Origin: JBDTMT01 sp033764095
Lineage (GTDB): Bacteria > Desulfobacterota > Binatia > HRBIN30 > CADEER01
Direction: 5' to 3'
Length of the DNA stretch: 9,228 nucleotides
Assembly: GCA_033764095.1 (NCBI GenBank)
Contig: JANRJF010000311.1
Coordinates: 1-9,228, forward strand
This document shows, one piece after another, positions 1-7,980 of this stretch (the first letter of the stretch is position 1; each line of letters begins with the position of its first letter). The notes under the pieces are model-generated. The model ran no database searches and was not told the DNA's origin. It saw only the letters and a program-made list of their open reading frames with translations. A program made the position numbers and the translations under genes.

Positions 1-2091
1 TACCAGACGCTGTTCATCGCCGGCGTGCTGGTGCTGATCGTCATCACCGTCTTCCTGCAGAACCTGCGCGCCATGCTGGTGCCGGCGACCACCGTGCCGG
101 TGACCATCATCGGCGCCTTCGCGGCGATGGCGCTGCTCGGCTTCACGGTCAACCTGATGACGCTGTTCGCCCTCATCCTGGCGATCGGCATCGTCGTCGA
201 CGACGCCATCGTCATCGTCGAGAACGCCTCGCACCACATCGAGCGTGGCCTGGCGCCGAAAGAGGCGGCGATCGAGGCGATGAAGGAGCTCACCGGCCCG
301 GTGCTCGGCATCACCCTGGTGCTGGTCGCCGTCTTCCTGCCCGCCTCGTTCCTGCCCGGCATCACCGGCGAGATGTTCCAGCAGTTCGCCCTGGTCATCG
401 CCGCGACGGCGGTGATCAGCGCGATGAACGCGCTGACCCTGAAGCCGACGCAGTGCGCCGTCTACCTGCGCGCCCGCCCGCCCGGCTATCGGCCGAACGC
501 CTTCTTCCGCGCCTTCAACACCGCCTACAACGCGCTGGAGTCGCGCTACCTGGGGTTGGTGACGCGCATGGTGCGGCGGCCGCGCGCCATGCTGGCGGTG
601 TTCTTCACCCTGGTCGGCCTCGCGGTTGCCGCCTTCGCCGTCTATCCGACCGCGCTGATGCCGCTGGAGGACCAGGGCTACTGCGTCGTCGTCGCCGAGC
701 TGCCGCCCGGCGCCGCACAGCCGCGCGTACGCGAGGTGTCGGCGCAGATGGACGAGGTCCTCAAGCAGGCGCCCGGCATCAAAGGCTGGGTGTCGATCGG
801 CGGCTACTCGGCGCTCGACTCGGCCAAGCTGTCGAACGTGATCACCGTGTTCGCCATCTACGAGGACTGGGACAAGCGGCCGGCGAGCCTGACGCAGATG
901 AACATCATCGCCGACCTGCAGGAGCGCCTCACCGCCATCCGCAAGGCCAGCTTCGCGGTGCTGCCGCCATCGCCGATCCCCGGCCTCGGCGTCGCCTTCG
1001 GCTTCCAGATGATGGTCGAGGACCGCGCCAGCAACGGCCTCGCCGAGCTGCAGAAGATGGTGAACGACATCCTCACCCACGCGCAGGACAAGCCCGGCTT
1101 CCTGCGCACCAGCTTCACCACCTTCAGCGACAAGAGCCCGCAGCTCTTCCTCGACGTCAACCGGACGATGGCGGAGTCGCTCGGCGTGCAGCTCAACGAC
1201 GTGTTCCAGACGCTGCAGACCTATCTTGGCTCGACCTACGTGAACCAGTTCAACAAGTTCAATCAGGCCTTCCAGGTGCGCCTGCAGGCCGGCGCCGACT
1301 ACCGCCGCGGCCTGGAGGACATCAGCCGCCTCTACGTCGCCAACAACGCCGGCCAGATGGTGCCGCTCGGCGCGCTGCTCAGCGTGCGCCGCACGCTCGG
1401 CTCGGAGCTGATCACCCGCTACAACCTCTACCCGGCGGCCTCGATCGTCGGCATCCCCAACCCGCGCTTCAGCTCTGGCCAGTCGCTCGACATCATGGAC
1501 CAGATCGCCGCCGCGCTGCTGCCGGAAGGTATGGCGACCGACTGGACCGGCCTCTCCTACCAGGAGTTGCTGGTCGGCAATCAGATCTACTTCATCTTCG
1601 GGCTCTCGATCCTGCTCGTCTTCCTGGTGCTGGCGGCGCAATACGAGAGCTGGATCGACCCGGCCACCGTCGTGCTGGTGGTGCCGATGTCGATCGTTGG
1701 CATCATGCTGGCGTTGTTCATCCGCCGCTTCCCGGTCGACATGTACACGCAGATCGGCCTCATTCTGATCATCGCCCTGGCAGCGAAGAACGCCATCCTG
1801 ATCGTCGAGTTCACCCGCCAGCTGCGCGAGGAAGGGCAGGGCATCGCCGAGGCCGCGGTCGAGGCAACGCGCCGCCGCTTCCGCCCCATCCTGATGACCT
1901 CGCTCGCCTTCATCCTCGGCGTCGTGCCGCTGCTCACCGCCAGCGGCGCCGGCGCCGCCAGCCAGCAGGCCATCGGCACGGTGGTGTTCGGCGGCATGCT
2001 GGCGTCAACGCTGCTGGCGATCCCGTTCGTCGCCGTCTTCTACGTCGCCATCCACGACGTGGCGGAGCGTGTTCGCAAGCCAATGACCTAG
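1..2091 (+). CDS. RND-family multidrug efflux transporter, inner-membrane subunit (5' partial)
   Basis: This is the C-terminal part of a proton-driven tripartite efflux pump subunit of the HAE1/AcrB class. The frame is open from base 1, so the gene begins upstream; 696 codons remain. What is seen: the proton-relay motif of TM4 (GIVVDDAIVIVEN) with Asp67-Asp68 in window numbering, matching AcrB D407/D408; the TM10 relay lysine in AAKNAILIVEF (Lys596, matching AcrB K940); and the downstream FRPILMTSLAFILGVVPL segment with Thr633. Between them lie a hydrophobic stretch around residues 195-215 (about TM7) and the second periplasmic porter/docking half (about 215-540). By comparison with AcrB about 340 N-terminal residues are missing, so the full length would be the usual 1,030-1,050. 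It ends at TAG 2089-2091. No outer-membrane factor follows; a periplasmic adaptor could lie upstream. Substrates cannot be inferred. The family call is secure and all visible relay residues are intact. Confidence 0.96.
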   Translation, partial: YQTLFIAGVLVLIVITVFLQNLRAMLVPATTVPVTIIGAFAAMALLGFTVNLMTLFALILAIGIVVDDAIVIVENASHHIERGLAPKEAAIEAMKELTGPVLGITLVLVAVFLPASFLPGITGEMFQQFALVIAATAVISAMNALTLKPTQCAVYLRARPPGYRPNAFFRAFNTAYNALESRYLGLVTRMVRRPRAMLAVFFTLVGLAVAAFAVYPTALMPLEDQGYCVVVAELPPGAAQPRVREVSAQMDEVLKQAPGIKGWVSIGGYSALDSAKLSNVITVFAIYEDWDKRPASLTQMNIIADLQERLTAIRKASFAVLPPSPIPGLGVAFGFQMMVEDRASNGLAELQKMVNDILTHAQDKPGFLRTSFTTFSDKSPQLFLDVNRTMAESLGVQLNDVFQTLQTYLGSTYVNQFNKFNQAFQVRLQAGADYRRGLEDISRLYVANNAGQMVPLGALLSVRRTLGSELITRYNLYPAASIVGIPNPRFSSGQSLDIMDQIAAALLPEGMATDWTGLSYQELLVGNQIYFIFGLSILLVFLVLAAQYESWIDPATVVLVVPMSIVGIMLALFIRRFPVDMYTQIGLILIIALAAKNAILIVEFTRQLREEGQGIAEAAVEATRRRFRPILMTSLAFILGVVPLLTASGAGAASQQAIGTVVFGGMLASTLLAIPFVAVFYVAIHDVAERVRKPMT

Positions 2092-2242
2092 CCACGGATT
2101 ACACGGATTTCACGCAGAGAAGATCAAGCGGCTTGGTTCGATTCTCCGTGCCTCTGTGCCTCTGTGGTGAGGAAGTTAAATTGAGACTGACTCCAGCCCG
2201 ATCCGTGCAATGAGAACTCCAATGTATCCGTGCAATCCGTGA
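2092..2242. repeat. Composite intergenic repeat (ACGGATT units flanking a CCTCTGTG unit)
   Basis: The whole gap between the RND gene and the oxidoreductase gene is built from short repeats. The outer arm CCACGGATTACACGGAT (2092-2108) is matched in inverted orientation by ATCCGTGCAATCCGTGA (2226-2242), with 15 of 17 positions pairing as reverse complements. A third partial copy, ATCCGTGCAAT, lies at 2201-2211 and recurs exactly at 2226-2236. Between the arms is a period-8 unit at 2143-2172. In the minus-strand reading frame this unit encodes the LTTEAQRHGE peptide, a familiar artefact in spurious hypothetical proteins from many environmental genomes. The element therefore belongs to a widespread family of short intergenic repeats. 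Its function is unknown. It overlaps the possible start codons of the downstream gene. Confidence 0.8.
2143..2172. repeat. Period-8 CCTCTGTG repeat unit ending in GTGGTGA
   Basis: Two exact 8-bp copies of GCCTCTGT (2150-2157 and 2158-2165) follow a degenerate copy (TCTCCGTG, 2143-2150) and end in GGTGAGG. The short CGCAGAGA at 2113-2120 is a partial inverted counterpart on the other side of the spacer. This is the core of the composite repeat at 2092-2242. The terminal GTGGTGA box also occurs at the edge of the second repeat element of the window (3314-3320). Confidence 0.75.
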
Positions 2243-3252
2243 CCCAAGCCGCTCGCGACAAGACACTGCGCGTCGCCATCGTCGGCTGCGGCGCCATCGC
2301 CGAATGGCACTGGAACGCGATCCAGGCCGGTGCGCCGCGCACCCGCGTCAGCGCCTGCGTCGATCCCGACCCGGCGCGCGCGCAGGCGCTGGCGGCGAAG
2401 ACCGACGGCGCGGCGTACGCGACGCTGGCCGAGGCGCTGCGCGCTGACGCCGCCGACGCGGTGGCGCTCATGGTGCCGCACCACCTGCACGAGGGGCTGG
2501 CGCTGGAGGCCTTCGCCGCCGGCCGCCACGTGCTGCTGGAGAAGCCGATGGCGACCGAGCCGGCCGCCTGCGCGCGCATCCTCGCCGCGGCGCGCGCTGC
2601 CGGCACGGTGTTCATGCTGGCGGAGAACGCGCAGTACTGGCCCGGCGTGCTTCGCGCCAAGCAGCTGCTCGACGACGGTGCGATCGGCGCGCTGCGCACG
2701 GCGCGCGCCTGGTGCTGCACGCCGTTCATGCCGCAGTTCTACGCCGCCGACGGCTGGCGCTTCTCCGCCGCGGCGGCCGGCGGGGGCGTCGCGATGGACG
2801 TCGGCTCGCACTTCCTGCGCCCGTTGCGCATGTGGTGCGGCGAGCTGACCGAGGTGGTGGCGGCAACGATGCGGCCCGACCACATGCAGGTCGAGACGTT
2901 GTGCCGCGCCCTGTGCCGCTTCGAGTCAGGGCTGGTGGCGAGCTTCGATGCGCTGCTCGCCGTCGCCGCCGGCGCCACGGTGCCGCGCTTCCAGCTCACC
3001 GGCGCCAGCGGCGAGATCGTCATCGACGCGGTCGACGTGCGGCTCTATCCCGCATCCGGCGGCGCCGGCGAAGTGGTCGGCAAGAGCGACTACCTGGGCT
3101 CGTACGCGGCGGAGTGGGGCAACTTCGAAGCCTGTGTCCTGGACGGCGCGGCCCCGGCGGCATCGCCCGAGTATTCGCTTGGGGAGTTACGCGCGGCGTT
3201 GGCGATGTACCGGTCGGCCGCGTCGGGTCGCTGGGAGCGCGTCTTCGACTGA
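2230..3252 (+). CDS. Gfo/Idh/MocA-family NAD(P)-dependent oxidoreductase
   Basis: This predicted soluble cytoplasmic dehydrogenase of about 340 residues acts on a sugar, inositol or other polyol-like substrate, the usual role of the family. The N-terminal Rossmann fold shows the dinucleotide motif GCGAIA (residues 19-24), with the beta-2 acidic residue Asp45 suggesting NAD preference. The family signature EKP lies at 104-106 (catalytic Lys105). The second catalytic pair, Asp190-x3-His194 in DVGSHF, matches the Asp/His spacing of inositol dehydrogenases; the common acidic residue three positions after the His is Arg197 here. The length is normal. The start is uncertain: GTG 2230 and GTG 2239 are the only candidates after the in-frame stop at 2188, neither has a clear Shine-Dalgarno, and both lie inside an intergenic repeat. 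The stop TGA (3250-3252) lies in the left arm of the palindrome at 3249-3325. No neighbour suggests a substrate. Confidence 0.9.
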   Translation: MQSVTQAARDKTLRVAIVGCGAIAEWHWNAIQAGAPRTRVSACVDPDPARAQALAAKTDGAAYATLAEALRADAADAVALMVPHHLHEGLALEAFAAGRHVLLEKPMATEPAACARILAAARAAGTVFMLAENAQYWPGVLRAKQLLDDGAIGALRTARAWCCTPFMPQFYAADGWRFSAAAAGGGVAMDVGSHFLRPLRMWCGELTEVVAATMRPDHMQVETLCRALCRFESGLVASFDALLAVAAGATVPRFQLTGASGEIVIDAVDVRLYPASGGAGEVVGKSDYLGSYAAEWGNFEACVLDGAAPAASPEYSLGELRAALAMYRSAASGRWERVFD

Positions 3253-3325
3253 TTCACCACAACGACACGACGGCACAACGGCTTTCGTGGTGTCGTTGTG
3301 TCGCCGTGTCGTTGTGGTGAATCAG
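3249..3325. repeat. Near-perfect 32-bp inverted repeat between convergent genes; probable bidirectional terminator
   Basis: The arm 3249-3280 pairs with 3294-3325: of 32 positions only one is mismatched (A3270 against C3304) and one is a G-U wobble (G3273 against T3301). The loop is 13 nt or shorter. The arms carry CACCACAACGACACGACGGC on the left and its near reverse complement on the right. As RNA this would be a very stable hairpin for transcripts from either side, so it may act as a shared terminator, although no T-tract follows the stem on either strand. Both flanking stop codons (TGA at 3250-3252 on plus; TGA read from 3324-3322 on minus) occupy the same positions in the two arms. It resembles short intergenic repeat families seen in many environmental genomes. 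Confidence 0.85.
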
Positions 3326-4527
3326 CGGAACACGAAACCGGCGGTGTTCGTGTTCGCCACCATCGCGATCTCCATCGGCGTTTCGACCGCCGGCGCGTCG
3401 AAGCGGACCTCCCAGGCGATGCGCTCGCCGCCGCGCGGCGGCACCGGCACGCAGCGCGCGGTGGGATTCACCGCCTGCACCATCGCGTCGAGCCCCGGGT
3501 GCGGCGCGTCCGACAGCAGCGCGAGCCAGGAATACGCATCGCCTTCGCGCAGCGCCTCGCAGTCGGCGATCGAGAGCCGCGCGCCGTCGACCGCCAGCGG
3601 TGCGTAGCCCGGCACGAACGCCGGGTGCAGCGCCAGCAGCGCGCCGATCGCCTCGATGCCGTCGCCGTCCATCGTCAGCGCGCGGCGGATGCGACCGGCC
3701 GCCACCGCGCCGGCGCCGGTCCACTGCAGCGCCGCGATGCGCTGCGCGGCGTCGTCGTCGGCGCGTTCGCTGATCGCGATCATCAACGCGCGGATCAGCA
3801 GATGATCCTGCACCAGGAACTCGCGGCAGGCGCGGACCAGCGCCGCGCGTGACAGGTGCTCCAACCGGAAGTCGGGCTCGAAGGCGCCGGCGTAGTCGTC
3901 GCGCCCGCCGCTCGCGTCGCTCGGCGCGGCGGGGAACTCGAACGCCGCCAGGCGCGATGGGCGCACCCGCGTGGTGATCGCCGCTTCCGTCACCGGCTCG
4001 GCGCCGGGGTCGATGAACACCTCCCAGTGGCAGTGCGGCGAGCGGTCGGCCGGCACGCGCGGCGGCCGGTGGATCGGCCGCACGCGGGCGCGCGGGTTGG
4101 TGGCGACGGCGCTGGCGTCGAAGGTCGGGTCCTCGATGTTGTGGCACATCGAGCGCACCGCGCCCTCGCCGTACTGCTCCACCTCCAGCAGCGCGCCGCA
4201 GTGCGGCAGCCAGAAGAAGCCGCGCGTCGGGCTCTCCAGCTGGTAGCAGACGTGCATGTACTGGTGCGGGAAGCCGACATCGAGCTGGAAGCCCTTGAAG
4301 ATGGTCTCGACGTCGTCGCCGCCGAAGCCCATGCAGCGCTGCATGCGCTGCGTGTAGACCGGGCTGGCGCCCATCCACTCGTCGATCGCGATCGCCTCTC
4401 GCGCCTCGGCGCCGATCTGCAGGTGCACGTGCGGCAGCGCGGCGCGATTCAGCAGATGTCCGAACAGCATGTACTCGCGCCCGAGCGTCGCCAGCTCGGC
4501 GCGGGACAGATCCTCGAGGCTGCGCAT
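3322..4527 (-). CDS. Conserved hypothetical protein, Cys/His-rich N-terminal domain (possible metal site)
   Basis: The function is not recognised. The 401-residue protein has no signal peptide or membrane segment and is probably cytoplasmic. The frame has ordered, balanced composition, unlike the Arg/Ala-rich shadow frames around it. The N-terminal half (1-170) carries an unusual set of paired Cys/His residues: Cys65; His92-x-Cys94; His109-Cys110 in LPHCGALLEVE; Cys128-His129 in MCHNIEDPTFDA; His153; and His165-Cys166-His167 in SPHCHWEV. These suggest a metal- or haem-binding site. The C-terminal half (about 200-400) is mainly helical then beta-rich, with few Cys. ATG at 4525-4527 is preferred over the in-frame TTG at 4584-4582, which would add 19 Ala-rich residues; neither has a strong Shine-Dalgarno. 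It is convergent with the Gfo/Idh gene and divergent from the cupin gene. A faint resemblance to uncharacterised actinobacterial proteins and to L-2-amino-thiazoline-4-carboxylate hydrolase-like proteins came to mind but is not supported enough to name. Confidence 0.8.
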   Translation of the reverse strand: MRSLEDLSRAELATLGREYMLFGHLLNRAALPHVHLQIGAEAREAIAIDEWMGASPVYTQRMQRCMGFGGDDVETIFKGFQLDVGFPHQYMHVCYQLESPTRGFFWLPHCGALLEVEQYGEGAVRSMCHNIEDPTFDASAVATNPRARVRPIHRPPRVPADRSPHCHWEVFIDPGAEPVTEAAITTRVRPSRLAAFEFPAAPSDASGGRDDYAGAFEPDFRLEHLSRAALVRACREFLVQDHLLIRALMIAISERADDDAAQRIAALQWTGAGAVAAGRIRRALTMDGDGIEAIGALLALHPAFVPGYAPLAVDGARLSIADCEALREGDAYSWLALLSDAPHPGLDAMVQAVNPTARCVPVPPRGGERIAWEVRFDAPAVETPMEIAMVANTNTAGFVFR

Positions 4528-4588
4528 GCCCCGCGCTACCACCGCCGCCGCGCGCCCGGCAAGGCGCGAGCTGAGCGCCAGCAATCAG

Positions 4589-4604
4589 TGGCGGAGATAC
4601 GCCA
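4589..4604. promoter_or_regulatory. Short palindrome in the divergent intergenic region (possible operator)
   Basis: TGGCG-N6-CGCCA is a 5-bp inverted repeat with a 6-nt spacer, lying between the divergent starts at 4527 (minus) and 4690 (plus). Its position suits a regulator site controlling both genes. Five-base palindromes are common by chance in DNA this GC-rich, and no convincing -35/-10 pair could be picked out in 4528-4689, so this is only a candidate. Confidence 0.2.
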
Positions 4605-4677
4605 GCCGATGTAGGACCGCCCTGGCTGCCGGCCTGCATGCGCCTGTGTGAATGCCAGCGTGGGGCCGAGGCCGCGC

Positions 4678-4683
4678 GGAGAG
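4678..4683 (+). promoter_or_regulatory. Shine-Dalgarno site deciding the cupin start
   Basis: GGAGAG lies 6 nt before ATG 4690. This is the best ribosome binding site in the window, and it favours ATG 4690 over the in-frame upstream GTG at 4648, which has no such site. Confidence 0.75.
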
Positions 4684-4689
4684 CTCCCG

Positions 4690-5238
4690 ATGCGTGAGGA
4701 AGTACTCGACAACCCAGTCACCGGCGAGTCGATGCGCATCCTCGAGTCGACGCCCGATGCGTTCCGAGCGCAGTACTCGCTCCGGCCCCACGCCGAGATC
4801 CCGGGCGAGCACTTCCACCCGCACAAGCAGCAGCGGATCTCGGTCCTGTTCGGCGAGATGCATCTCCGCGTCAATGGCGAGCATCGCGTCGTGCGCGCCG
4901 GCGACGCGTGTCTGATCCCGCCTGGCGCGCCGCACTTCCAGTGGAATCCCTGCGACGTCGAAGCAGTGGTCATCGAGGAGATCCGCCCGGCCGGCCGGAT
5001 GCACGACTTCTTCAAGGTCCTGTTCGGTCTCGCCCGCGACGGCAGAACGGACGAGAAGGGATTTCCTTCGCCGATCGTCTCGGCCGCCCTGTTCGCCGAG
5101 TTCTGGGATTCGATCCGGCCCGCTTCGCTCGCGCAGCGCCTCATGATCGGCGCGCTAGGGCGGTTCGCTCTCGCGGCAGGTTATCGATCGCAGCTCGAGA
5201 GATACCTGCGCAGCAACGGACCGCTCGGCGGGCCGTGA
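4690..5238 (+). CDS. Cupin-domain protein
   Basis: This is a 182-residue protein with a single cupin beta-barrel in its first half and an alpha-helical C-terminal part (about 95-175). Cupin motif 1 is visible as HFHPHKQQ (residues 41-48), with His43 and His45 as metal ligands and Gln48 where the consensus has Glu. Motif 2 is a perfect G-x5-P-x-G-x2-H-x3-N match running from Gly71 through His82 to Asn86. The expected metal site would thus be three His plus Gln. Such small cupins can be dioxygenases, isomerases or ligand-binding proteins, and the sequence does not say which. The C-terminal segment has the FFKVLFGLARDGRT stretch common in stand-alone cupins of this size. It lies 87 bp upstream of the monooxygenase-esterase gene on the same strand and divergent from the unknown gene at 3322-4527. 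No signal peptide is seen. Confidence 0.88.
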   Translation: MREEVLDNPVTGESMRILESTPDAFRAQYSLRPHAEIPGEHFHPHKQQRISVLFGEMHLRVNGEHRVVRAGDACLIPPGAPHFQWNPCDVEAVVIEEIRPAGRMHDFFKVLFGLARDGRTDEKGFPSPIVSAALFAEFWDSIRPASLAQRLMIGALGRFALAAGYRSQLERYLRSNGPLGGP

Positions 5239-5273
5239 GCGGGCCGGCAGTGGCCGCCCCGCCCCGAATGGGG
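5239..5273 (+). terminator. GC-rich hairpin(s) just after the cupin stop, no T-tract
   Basis: Immediately after TGA 5236-5238, bases 5239-5248 pair with 5253-5262 (9 of 10 positions, 4-nt loop AGTG). A second small hairpin, CCCC-GAAT-GGGG (5262-5273), overlaps its end by one base. The stem is strong but no run of T follows, so it could be a weak or Rho-assisted terminator, a pause site or an RNA processing/stability element separating cupin and monooxygenase expression. Confidence 0.4.
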
Positions 5274-5325
5274 TGAGGCGCGTCGCACGGTTGCGGCGGC
5301 ACCGACGGACGGAACACACTGCGGC

Positions 5326-7935
<2,610 letters not shown>

Positions 7936-7980
7936 CGCTGCTGGGCGCGGACGCCGATGCGCCGGACGGACGGACCCGCC

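Noticed and set aside
453..2213. A 586-codon plus-strand frame inside the RND gene that ends in the repeat with FSVPLCLCGEE
   Set aside because: It is a frameshifted shadow of the RND gene with Arg/Ala/Pro-rich composition. Its last residues are the translated repeat, a well-known spurious peptide.
2092..2242. CRISPR array or tRNA in the repeat-rich gap
   Set aside because: Repeat units are 8-17 bp, partly inverted and without regular spacers, and no cloverleaf could be drawn.
3254..4639. A 461-codon minus-strand frame overlapping the Cys/His-rich unknown gene
   Set aside because: It is Arg/Ala/Gly-rich with no recognisable motif and shadows the real frame (3322-4527). Its C-terminus is translated palindrome.
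4648..4689. Upstream GTG start for the cupin gene
   Set aside because: It would add 14 residues outside the cupin fold and has no ribosome binding site, whereas ATG 4690 has GGAGAG 6 nt before it.
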